Assembly: GCA_013822695.1 (NCBI GenBank)
Contig: PNKW01000008.1
Span: forward strand, 1 to 64,000
Source: Erythrobacter sp.
GTDB lineage: Bacteria > Pseudomonadota > Alphaproteobacteria > Sphingomonadales > Sphingomonadaceae
Length of the DNA stretch: 64,000 bases
Direction of reading: 5' to 3'
How positions within the stretch are numbered: position 1 is the stretch's first letter; each line of letters opens with the position of its first letter. The translations under genes and the position numbers were made by a program. Below are positions 41,405-49,859 of the stretch, piece by piece. The notes below the pieces were generated by a model. It did no database searches and was not told where the DNA came from. It saw nothing but the letters and a program-made list of their open reading frames with translations.

Positions 41405-43069
41405 TTAGCCAAATTGGAATAGGTCCATTTGTTTGCCGCTCATTTCTTCTAGTATCTTGTGCTTTGTCCTTGGGCTGCGGAACATCTGATAGTGAGCCAC
41501 AGATTTCTGCTGGCTACAAGCAATCGAAACAATCTTAACGGCCTCGTCAATTAAAGGCTGGATTTCTTCATCTGCGGGAGCACGCTTTCCCTTTTTCGCG
41601 AGGATCAACTTCGCAGTGAAGAGCACAAACCAATGCCCATAAATCAGATACTGATATGATCCGCCGCTCTCGATTTGCCCTGAAAAGTCAGATGCGTACT
41701 GGTCCCGGAGCTGCTCGATTATCTGGTAGAGCTTGATGATTTGAAGAAGTTCATCGATATCATAAGACTCGTGGAATATTTGTGAGAAACGATTGCCAAA
41801 AATTGAGTCGGACTCACTTCTCGCCTTTTCTGGCTCATTTAGGAGGTATGAGAGGACTACCTGACCGAACTTGAGTGCGTCTATTCGTTTATCGATTGGC
41901 TTATCAAGATGCATATTCCTCTTCCTCTCGAAGAATAGGCCTCGTTCAGACAGTGCTAGCTCAAGTTTTTTAAGGACTTCTGCGTTGGATTTGAGATCAC
42001 GAGCTTGGATTTTCGCTTGACTGTTTGTGGCCACAGCAACGCTTTCGACGATATCAGGCTCGTCCGTCGCATATATCCTAATGAGAAGCACCACATTCTG
42101 AAGGGCTGTTGGGTCGACCCTGTGCGCTTCGAAAAGAGAGTGCGACGTTTGCGCTCCGTTGACGATCTGAAAATCCTCAATCGTAATTATAGGGCTAGTG
42201 TGGCCTTTATTGTATGAGTAAGATTTACAAGTGATTGTAATTCCATTGTTCAGATACCAAAATAGATGACTGCGATCAGATGTGGCAGTTTCGATGATGT
42301 CAGCGTTATATCCGCCGCTCTGACCCAAAAATATTCTCAGATTATCATCGAATATATGCTTTTTGACCGATGATTTATCTGGACTAGCGATCATTTCTAC
42401 GAAGGAGAAAGGATCAATGGACGCGATGACGCCGCGTACGTTCCCATCCGCGCGCTCGAACAGTTCTCGCCCGATGACTTGAAGTTGTCCCTTCTCCAGT
42501 CGCTTCTGGTGGCTTCCAAGATCCGTAACAAGTCGAGCTGCACCATAGTGTGTGTAAGAAATCTGCTCAAACTTCTTGGAGAGTTCGTCGAGGATGGCAC
42601 ACGCTGAATTTGAAAGACCTTCATCATTCGAGCAGAAGACAATATTATACCGGCAAAAAACTCCCCGATCGTGTAAAGCCCAAATCTGCCTCACTTTCTG
42701 CTGGGTCTGAAAATTTGCGCATTGCGCCATGTCATCAGACCGGTCGAAAAGATCGTGGATGAACGAATAGACCTTCAAAGCCTCGTTGTCGTTTATCGAT
42801 TTGCGGGTTGAGGCGTGGGAGTCCCGATACTTGGACTGAAACAGGAAAACCTCTGCGGAGTCTTCTTTCTCGATCACATGGATCGCGTCGACTCCCCGAT
42901 CATGTGCACCGTCGGTGATACTCTCGATCCGTTCCTCGTCCGCTGCTGGAAAAAACTGATCTAGAACCAGCCACAGAAATGCCCATGATTTCGTGGGAGT
43001 TCCACGGCGCCTAGAAATTTCTGCGACGCGCGACTCGATAATATCCCATTCCAGTCGCGAGACTGCCAT
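41405..43069 (-). CDS. AIPR (abortive infection phage resistance) family protein with restriction-endonuclease-like N-terminus
   Basis: LFWYLNNGITITCKSYSYN...IEDFQIVNGAQTSHSLFEAH; N-terminal DRGVDAIHVIEKEDSAEVFLFQSKY; AT-richer than surroundings; start uncertain. Confidence 0.82.
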   Translation of the reverse strand: MAVSRLEWDIIESRVAEISRRRGTPTKSWAFLWLVLDQFFPAADEERIESITDGAHDRGVDAIHVIEKEDSAEVFLFQSKYRDSHASTRKSINDNEALKVYSFIHDLFDRSDDMAQCANFQTQQKVRQIWALHDRGVFCRYNIVFCSNDEGLSNSACAILDELSKKFEQISYTHYGAARLVTDLGSHQKRLEKGQLQVIGRELFERADGNVRGVIASIDPFSFVEMIASPDKSSVKKHIFDDNLRIFLGQSGGYNADIIETATSDRSHLFWYLNNGITITCKSYSYNKGHTSPIITIEDFQIVNGAQTSHSLFEAHRVDPTALQNVVLLIRIYATDEPDIVESVAVATNSQAKIQARDLKSNAEVLKKLELALSERGLFFERKRNMHLDKPIDKRIDALKFGQVVLSYLLNEPEKARSESDSIFGNRFSQIFHESYDIDELLQIIKLYQIIEQLRDQYASDFSGQIESGGSYQYLIYGHWFVLFTAKLILAKKGKRAPADEEIQPLIDEAVKIVSIACSQQKSVAHYQMFRSPRTKHKILEEMSGKQMDLFQFG

Positions 43070-43200
43070 TCCCCGATCCACTTCGATAAGTTCCAGCAGC
43101 GAGTTTAATCGGAAGTAGGTGTTCGAGTCCACAACGCGCTGTATTTGCTGACCTGTGCCGGCTAACAGCTTGGCCTCGCCAATTGGATTATCCTCGCCCG

Positions 43201-43272
43201 CCCCTCGACCACCTTCGGTGGTCCCGCTGACCCGCAAGCGGTCCGTCTTCGACTCCCCCTTGCAGGGGAGGA
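43201..43272. repeat. Palindromic repeat, same family as 40-87 and 41080-41124
   Basis: cccctcgaccaccttcggtggtccc...ctcccccttgcaggggagga. Confidence 0.65.
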
Positions 43273-43290
43273 TTTTTTGCGCCTCGCCCC

Positions 43291-44190
43291 TCAGGGGTCG
43301 AAGTTGTCGTCTTTGAGGCTCCACACCGTCTTCGGCGGCCGTGGGGGCTTGGGCTTGCCATAAGACCAGCCCTCGGGCGGGTGCTGGGGTGGCTCCTCCG
43401 TCTCGCGCTCCGGTGCGGGGAGGCGCGGCGTCTCCGGCGGGTCGTAGAAGTCTGTCGGGGTGCCGAGGTCGCCGCCGACCATCTTGCGCGTGCGCTCGTC
43501 GGCGTTCGCTGCGGCGAGGTCGCGGTCGCGTAGCTCGGCAAAGCGGGCGAAGGCGGCGAGGGTTTCTTCCGAGAGCACCGCGCGGCGTTCGGGGCGTTCG
43601 CGGGCGATGCGGCGGCGGATGTCGTCGATCTTGCGGTCGATGCTGGCGCGCACCTCGGCGGTGGAGACATTGGGCTTGCTGGCCTCGTGCTCGGCGATCC
43701 ATTGCTTCTTGAGCTTGTCGAGCTGCATCTGGCTCACCGCGTTGAGGCCTTTCGGCCCGCCGCCTGCGGCAAAACGCTCGGGCGCGCGGTTTCGCAGCAT
43801 GAACATCAGCAGCCGGTCATTGTGTTTGGTGCGGGTGCCGAGGAGCTTGCCGTAGGAATAGACCGGCTCCTCGGTGCCGTTGAGGGCGCGGTCCATGGCG
43901 ACGTCCTCGATCCGCTGGATGCCGAGCGCGAGGGCGGCCTCCCAGGCGGCGCGGAAGCCTTCGGCACCGGGCTGGCGGCGCAGCTGGTAGGCGCCCTCGG
44001 AGCTCATGTCGACCGCGCGGGCGGCGGCCCCGACCGAGCCGGTGTCGGCAAGCGCCTCGATGAAGCCGCGCTGGCGTTCGGGTGTCCAGCCGTCGTGGCG
44101 CTGGTACTGGCGCGGGACGGGGGTGAAGGCGGGGAGCTCGCCCGCGGGGACGGGCAAGCGGGCGGTGCGGGGGTCTTTGCGGCGAGTCAT
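43291..44190 (-). CDS. Conserved hypothetical, HTH-containing (terminase-small-subunit-like N-terminus)
   Basis: WTPERQRGFIEALADTGSVGAAARAVDMSSEGAYQLRRQPGAEGFRAAWEAAL. Confidence 0.65.
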   Translation of the reverse strand: MTRRKDPRTARLPVPAGELPAFTPVPRQYQRHDGWTPERQRGFIEALADTGSVGAAARAVDMSSEGAYQLRRQPGAEGFRAAWEAALALGIQRIEDVAMDRALNGTEEPVYSYGKLLGTRTKHNDRLLMFMLRNRAPERFAAGGGPKGLNAVSQMQLDKLKKQWIAEHEASKPNVSTAEVRASIDRKIDDIRRRIARERPERRAVLSEETLAAFARFAELRDRDLAAANADERTRKMVGGDLGTPTDFYDPPETPRLPAPERETEEPPQHPPEGWSYGKPKPPRPPKTVWSLKDDNFDP

Positions 44191-44433
44191 GGGGGCAGAG
44201 GAACATATTTTCGGCGAGTAGGAAAATCTTCGCGCGGCGGGGGAGGGCGATCGTCACGCGTCGTTCCGCGACCGCTGGCGCGGCCGCTCCATGCGACGCG
44301 TGACGTCGAACGGGTTCGGCTGATGCCGACCCGCCGGCCGGGGTTCGGTCTCGGTCACGCAAGTCTTGCGACTTGCGCACAGGGCCTCACCCTTCACTTG
44401 GCGTTCAGGACGGGCCTCGTTATAGGGGCGGGC

Positions 44434-45228
44434 ATGTCGATGAAGCTCCCCACTCGTATGGCGCAGGCTGCGCTCGCCGCTTTCACTCTTGCGGGCCTTT
44501 CGGCCTGTGCCGGGGGCGGGGGGGAGAAGGACGTCGCCTACGTGGCGCGCGATGTCGAATCGCTCTATGCCGAGGCGCAGCGGCGGCTCGACAAGGGCAA
44601 CACGCTGCAGGCTGCGGCGCTGTTCGACGAGGTGGAGCGCCAGCACCCCTACTCGCCCTGGGCCCGCCGCGCGCAGCTGATGAGCGCCTTCAGCTACTAC
44701 ATCGCGCGCGACTACAACAAGGCGATCACCAATGCGCAGCGGTTCCTGTCGATCCACCCGGGCAACAAGGACGCGCCTTACGCCTACTACCTGATTGCTC
44801 TGAGCTATTACGAGCAGATCAGCGATGTGAACCGCGACCAGAAGATCACCGAACAGGCGCAGACCGCGCTGCGCGAGGTCAACCGGCGCTTCCCGCAGAG
44901 CGAATACGCGGCCGATGCGCGGCTGAAGCTCGACCTTGTGGCCGATCACCTTGCGGGCAAGGAGATGGAGATCGGCCGCCACTACCAGCGTTCGGGCCTG
45001 TGGCTCGCGGCCGATGTGCGGTTCCGCAACGTCGTCGAGAAGTTCCAGACCACCAGCCACACCCCCGAGGCGCTCTACCGCCTGACCGAGAGCAGCCTGG
45101 CGCTCGGCCTGCCCGAGGAAGCGGTTAAGTATGCCGCGGTGCTGGGCGCGAACTACCCCGGCAGCGAGTGGTACGAGCGCGCCTTCAAGCTGGTGGAAAA
45201 GCGCGCCGAGGGCGTCACGGCGTCTTAG
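44434..45228 (+). CDS. bamD: Outer membrane protein assembly factor BamD
   Basis: LSACAGGG lipobox; TPR: EAQRRLDKGNTLQAAALFDEVERQHPYSPWARRAQLMSAFSYY. Confidence 0.93.
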   Translation: MSMKLPTRMAQAALAAFTLAGLSACAGGGGEKDVAYVARDVESLYAEAQRRLDKGNTLQAAALFDEVERQHPYSPWARRAQLMSAFSYYIARDYNKAITNAQRFLSIHPGNKDAPYAYYLIALSYYEQISDVNRDQKITEQAQTALREVNRRFPQSEYAADARLKLDLVADHLAGKEMEIGRHYQRSGLWLAADVRFRNVVEKFQTTSHTPEALYRLTESSLALGLPEEAVKYAAVLGANYPGSEWYERAFKLVEKRAEGVTAS

Positions 45229-45234
45229 TTTTGC

Positions 45235-45254
45235 GTGCGCCCCTCAGGGCGCAC
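45235..45254 (+). terminator. Possible bamD terminator hairpin
   Basis: gtgcgccc-ctca-gggcgcac; no clear T-tract. Confidence 0.4.
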
Positions 45255-45347
45255 GTTCTCGGTGCTGTTCCCTTCGCTTCGCTACGGGCCCCTGCGGCTC
45301 GCGCGCGTGCGCTCGCGGCTGCTGCGCAGCCGGATCAGCGCATATTG

Positions 45348-45794
45348 TCAGGCGGGCAGGAATCCCAATTCATAGACAAGCGGGCGCAGCTTTTCGGTTA
45401 GGGCGGCGTAGGCCTGCTTGAACGGGTCGAAATCGGTGAGTTCGATCTCCCCATATAATTCGAGCGAGCGGCGCACCTGATACCATCCGGCATCGGCGCG
45501 GTTCAGTTTGTATTCCTGCCGGATCTTGTTGGGAAACGCAGTGGCGTGGAAGCGGGCGAACAGCCTGCGCCCTTCATCGAGCACCGCCTGGGCCTCGGGC
45601 GAGAAGGTCATGCCTGCCATGTAACGCACCATGAAGTCGCTTTCGAACCGCGCCTTTGCGCCGACCTCGGCTTCGGTGAAGGGGATGAAGTGGTTGGTGA
45701 GGCTCCAGTCGCGATCATTCCAGCGCAGCCTGTCCGCACCGGCAGTGAGGTTGCTGCCGTTGAACAACATCCAGACGAGGCAGTCGATGCCCTT
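45348..45794 (-). pseudogene. C-terminal remnant of a larger gene (resembles C-terminus of large N-6 DNA methylase proteins)
   Basis: ..KGIDCLVWMLFNGSNLTAGADRLRWNDRDWSLTNHFIPFTEAEVGAKARFESDFMVRYMAGMTF...LRPLVYELGFLPA; no plausible start upstream of the R gene stop. Confidence 0.6.
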
Positions 45795-45796
45795 TA

Positions 45797-46627
45797 TTAG
45801 ATCTGACGCAACTCACTAATAAAGCTGTCGATAACCGACCCAAGATCCGCGTATGCCGGATTTACCGCGAAGTGCTTGACTAATTCAACTTCGATCTGAC
45901 CAGCCGACTTTGCATCTTCGATGCTAGCGGCTGCCCATGTTCGACCAGGATGTAACGTGTCCCAAGGTGAACGTTTATTTGCCCGCGTCGAAGCCGAGTC
46001 CCCATGTTTACCTAGTCCGTAGAGGATATTCGTCTCGCTATTCCAAATTGGGCGGAACAAATGGATTAGATAATCCTCTGCCGCCGTTTCCCAGCCACTT
46101 TGCACGACGAGTGAACGGAACTCAAAGTCAGCTATATCAATCGTGCTGTTAGCCTTTATTATGTTCTTCCTGTGGTCACTAAGACGACCGCACAGTTTGG
46201 CACCTTGTTCAACAGGTGTGCGTGCGTTGGACAGGCTTGGTGAGGCCTTGCCGACGTATATCGGCGTCTCGGTCTTGCTGATTGGCTGGTACTCGCGAAA
46301 GCGGCCGTTGTAGTAGATGGCATAGATTCCAGAGCCGTAAAATTTGGGAATTTCTGAGAGCGGGAGCCGATCCTGTGCCACCATCGCTAGCGCAACGAAC
46401 CGGCCCACCACTTTCGGGTTGCTCGGATCGAAAACTGATGTTGGCTGGGCAACTGGATCGATTTGGGCCAACAAGGTGGTCAGCGCGTCTATCGCCTCCT
46501 TTATCTGCGCTTCAAGCTTCTTCCGCCCACCGCTAGACAAGGAAGCGTCACTTGCACTTGCTGTGAGCTGCTCAAGATTTGCGCGGAGTGCATCTACAGA
46601 GCTAAGGGATATACTTCGTTGGTTCAT
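45797..46627 (-). CDS. Eco29kI-like GIY-YIG restriction endonuclease
   Basis: FYGSGIYAIYYNG...PIYVGKA; paired with a C5 methyltransferase. Confidence 0.82.
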   Translation of the reverse strand: MNQRSISLSSVDALRANLEQLTASASDASLSSGGRKKLEAQIKEAIDALTTLLAQIDPVAQPTSVFDPSNPKVVGRFVALAMVAQDRLPLSEIPKFYGSGIYAIYYNGRFREYQPISKTETPIYVGKASPSLSNARTPVEQGAKLCGRLSDHRKNIIKANSTIDIADFEFRSLVVQSGWETAAEDYLIHLFRPIWNSETNILYGLGKHGDSASTRANKRSPWDTLHPGRTWAAASIEDAKSAGQIEVELVKHFAVNPAYADLGSVIDSFISELRQI

Positions 46628-47799
46628 GCACTCTCCGCAAGCCGCTTGGCCACACCGTTTCCGACTACGCGAGCTAACTCAACAGGCACGGCGTTGCCAA
46701 GTTGGCGCATGGACTCTGTCCAAGAGCCATGCAGCCGGTAGTTGTCGGGGAATGTCTGCAAACGAGCACTTTCGCGCACAGTGAAGTACCGCACGGAACC
46801 GTCTGTCCGAAGCAGCATGTTCTCTCCACCCGGTACTCCATGAACACCGGCCTTGAGGGTCTTGGCTGGCAAATCGAGAGGGCTACCCGTGTGACCGGGA
46901 TATGTTCGCGCTCCTGACTGGTAGCGGTGGTTGTGAATGCCCTTTGCTTCCGTGGATTCGTGCTTCGGATCGGGCAAATCGCCAATTGCATCCCGAACCG
47001 TTCGCCAAGCGCCAGTCTCGGGGCGTTCTGACAACTTCAAGGCTCGTGACAACAGACGGGGATCTGTCAACCCGATGACGCGCGCGTTATGTCGGTCACC
47101 GTAGTCGCGACTGCGAAATTGATCCCACAACAAGGCATCAAGGGAGTGCGTGGGCTCGGGGAAAGACCATTCGATGCCAAGGTCATCTCTAAACCCTACG
47201 AAAACTACTCGCTCTCGTCGTTGGGGGACGCCATAATCCGCAGCGTTCAATACGCGATAAATAACGTTGTACTTAAGCCCATTCTCCCGGCCTGCGGTGT
47301 GATGCGCTTCCAGGCGCGAAAGATGCGACGTCCAGTCTTCGTCTGTACCGCGCGTCAGGTCAGGGTAAGTTAGTTGATTGACGATGTATGCGAGATAGGT
47401 GGCAAACGATGCGCGCGTCAGACCTTTCACGTTTTCGAATACAAATGCCGACGGCTTGACCTGCCGGACGGCGCGAACGGCCTCACCCCACATGTCCCGG
47501 TCATCGCTGTGAGCGCGGTGCTTACCACCAAGGGAAAATGGCTGGCAGGGAGGGCCGCCACTAACGAGGTCGATTTTCCCTTCGAACGGCCTGAAATCGA
47601 GTTTTCGCACATCCTGCTCTAGCGGCTCCGGCCAATGAGCAACTGCACTGACCTTGACCCGCCTATTCTCGCGAATTGTGTCACAGCACCATCGGTCCCG
47701 TTCGACCACTTGTACAGGACGAAAGCCGGCTTGGCATAGGCCAATGCCGAGTCCACCTGCGCCTGCAAAGAGTTCGATTGATTGCATGCTATTTTCCAT
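46624..47799 (-). CDS. DNA (cytosine-5-)-methyltransferase
   Basis: ELFAGAGGLGIGL, VSGGPPCQPFSLGG, FVFENVKGL, QRRERVVFVG, QLGNAVPV. Confidence 0.96.
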   Translation of the reverse strand: MENSMQSIELFAGAGGLGIGLCQAGFRPVQVVERDRWCCDTIRENRRVKVSAVAHWPEPLEQDVRKLDFRPFEGKIDLVSGGPPCQPFSLGGKHRAHSDDRDMWGEAVRAVRQVKPSAFVFENVKGLTRASFATYLAYIVNQLTYPDLTRGTDEDWTSHLSRLEAHHTAGRENGLKYNVIYRVLNAADYGVPQRRERVVFVGFRDDLGIEWSFPEPTHSLDALLWDQFRSRDYGDRHNARVIGLTDPRLLSRALKLSERPETGAWRTVRDAIGDLPDPKHESTEAKGIHNHRYQSGARTYPGHTGSPLDLPAKTLKAGVHGVPGGENMLLRTDGSVRYFTVRESARLQTFPDNYRLHGSWTESMRQLGNAVPVELARVVGNGVAKRLAESA

Positions 47800-47884
47800 T
47801 GGGGTTGGATATGTTCATGAGTTGTTCTGGTCAAGCCGTAGCGCGCCACGACTCAACCAATCTTGAGTCATTAATCGAAACCAT

Positions 47885-47979
47885 CCCTTGCGCACCCCTG
47901 TCAGCCCGAGCGCGCGGATATAGGCGTCCTTGACGTCTTCCTCGGTGCGGGCGGCGGCAAGGTCGTCTGCCAGACTCAT
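47885..47979 (-). pseudogene. N-terminal remnant of a larger gene (N-6 DNA methylase-like N-terminus)
   Basis: MSLADDLAAARTEEDVKDAYIRALGLTGVRKG, then loses similarity at ccctt. Confidence 0.5.
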
Positions 47980-48107
47980 GCGGTGTGATGGCCCTGTTCT
48001 GTGTGCGAAGTCAGGCTGGCAGGTATAGGCGGGCTTGCCCGGCGCTGGCCAGACATGGGGCATGCTTATGCCCAGCGCCCCGCGCCTCGCTCACCTGCGC
48101 GCGCGCC

Positions 48108-49664
48108 CTACGCCGGTTCGATCACGAAGATCTCGCCATCGAAATCCACGATATAGAGGTTGCCGCTGGCATCGACGCCGAAGCTCGCAATATTGTCGAT
48201 CGTGCCCTGGCCGGATGGCGGGGCGAAGGTGGTGGTGCGGATCGTGAAGCCCGATGATGCGAAGGTCTGGCCTTGCACCAGACTGGCAGCAGGCACGCTC
48301 CAGATCGCGCCGCCGACGAAATCGCCAAAGATATAGAGCCCCTGCAACGCCTCCACCGGCCCGCGATAGACATAGCCGCCGGTGACCGAATTGCCCTGCC
48401 TTGGCCCGGAGCCATGGGAATATTGCGTGACCGGCGGGGTCGCGCCGCTGGGCGCGGTGCCGGAGAAGGCCTGCGTTCCTTCAAGCCGGGCCCAGCCGAA
48501 ATTGAGCCCCGTCTCGCCCGGGCGGATCAGATCGATCTCCTCGATCGCGTTCTGGCCGACATCGCCGATGTAGAGGTTGCCCGTGACCCGGTCGAAGCTC
48601 GCGCGGAAGGGGTTGCGCAGGCCAAAGGCGTAGATCTCGGGCGCGCCGCCGCTCGCAGCGAAGGGGTTGCTGGCAGGGATCGCATAGTCGCGCGCGCTAT
48701 CGGCGGGGAAGGCGTCGGAGGCGACATCGATGCGCAGGATCTTGCCGAGCAGGTTGTTGCGGTTCTGCGCATTGTCCTGCGGATCGCCCCCGCTCCCGCC
48801 ATCGCCGCTGCCGATATAGAGGAAGCCGTCGGGGCCGAAATCCATCCACCCGCCATTGTGGTTGGCAAAGGGCTGGGTGAAGGTCAGGATCACGTCGGCA
48901 GTGGCAGGGTCAGCGACATCGAGGCTGCCGGCCATGGTGCGGTAACGGCGCACCTCGGTATTGCCGGCCGGGTTGGTGACATAGATGTAGAAGGTGCGGC
49001 TCGTCGCGAAATCGGGGGCCGTGGCAAAGCCGAGCAGCCCGCGCTCGCCGCCGCTGGAGATCGTTCCGCTCACATCCAGAAACGGTGTTGCCGCGATGGC
49101 GCCGGTGGCCGGGTTGAGGATGCGGATGCGCCCGCCCTGTTCGACCACGAAGACGCGGCCCGTGTTGCCGGGCACGGGCGCGAGATAGAGCGGCTGGGCA
49201 AAGCCGTTTGCCACCCGGCGGATGCGGAAATCGCCCGCGGTCTGGTTGGTGACGGTGACCGCCAGATTGAGCGTTGCCTGCGCGCGCCCGTCCGAGACCG
49301 AGAGCTGCACCTGATAGACATTGTTGCCGTCGGCATCGCCGGGGGCTTCGAAATCGGGCGGGGTGGTGAAGGACAGCGCGCCGCCTGCGGTGATCGCGAA
49401 GCGCGCCGCATCGGCGCCGCCTGCGATGGCGAAGGTCAGGGCGTCACCATCAGGATCGCTTGCGGTGGCGGTGTAGACCGTGCCCGAGGCGCTCTCGGGC
49501 ACCGAGGCGGTGGTCGCCGAGGTGAATTGCGGGGCGCGGTTGGTGGGGGCGGGCGGCGCGGGCGCAGCATCGTCGCCGCCGCAGCTTCCGAGCGTCAGGG
49601 CGAGCGCGACAGCAAGTGCGATCCGCGATAGGCAGGTGTGGGACGCATGGCGCATGGCACTCAC
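48108..49664 (-). CDS. PQQ-dependent sugar dehydrogenase-like protein with cadherin-like N-terminus, lipoprotein
   Basis: LTLGSCGGDD; FTQPFANHNGGWMDFGPDGFLYIGSGDGGSGGDPQDNAQN. Confidence 0.88.
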   Translation of the reverse strand: MSAMRHASHTCLSRIALAVALALTLGSCGGDDAAPAPPAPTNRAPQFTSATTASVPESASGTVYTATASDPDGDALTFAIAGGADAARFAITAGGALSFTTPPDFEAPGDADGNNVYQVQLSVSDGRAQATLNLAVTVTNQTAGDFRIRRVANGFAQPLYLAPVPGNTGRVFVVEQGGRIRILNPATGAIAATPFLDVSGTISSGGERGLLGFATAPDFATSRTFYIYVTNPAGNTEVRRYRTMAGSLDVADPATADVILTFTQPFANHNGGWMDFGPDGFLYIGSGDGGSGGDPQDNAQNRNNLLGKILRIDVASDAFPADSARDYAIPASNPFAASGGAPEIYAFGLRNPFRASFDRVTGNLYIGDVGQNAIEEIDLIRPGETGLNFGWARLEGTQAFSGTAPSGATPPVTQYSHGSGPRQGNSVTGGYVYRGPVEALQGLYIFGDFVGGAIWSVPAASLVQGQTFASSGFTIRTTTFAPPSGQGTIDNIASFGVDASGNLYIVDFDGEIFVIEPA

Positions 49665-49859
49665 TCCTTGTGTTGGGTCACCCCTCAGAGCCCGCGCAGT
49701 ATGACACGCCGCCGCCCGATCGCCAACGCAAGAGGGTGGTTTCTGCCGCGTTCAGAGCACTTTCCGTGGCCTCAGCGTGCGGCGCAAGGCAGCCCGGTGG
49801 ATTGCCCGAGCATCCCTAGGTGACGCGGCTTTGTGGCTGCGCTATCCCCTTGGACGGCC

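Noticed and set aside
43070-43702. N-terminal extension of the AIPR ORF (765-aa version)
   Set aside because: Extends through the palindromic repeat and into an overlapping frame of the 43291-44190 gene; family-like sequence begins near 43069-43130.
45348-45770. Remnant as an independent functional 140-aa gene
   Set aside because: Frame continues upstream of the Met (KGIDCLVW) into the R-M junction, indicating a truncated C-terminus; not fully excluded.
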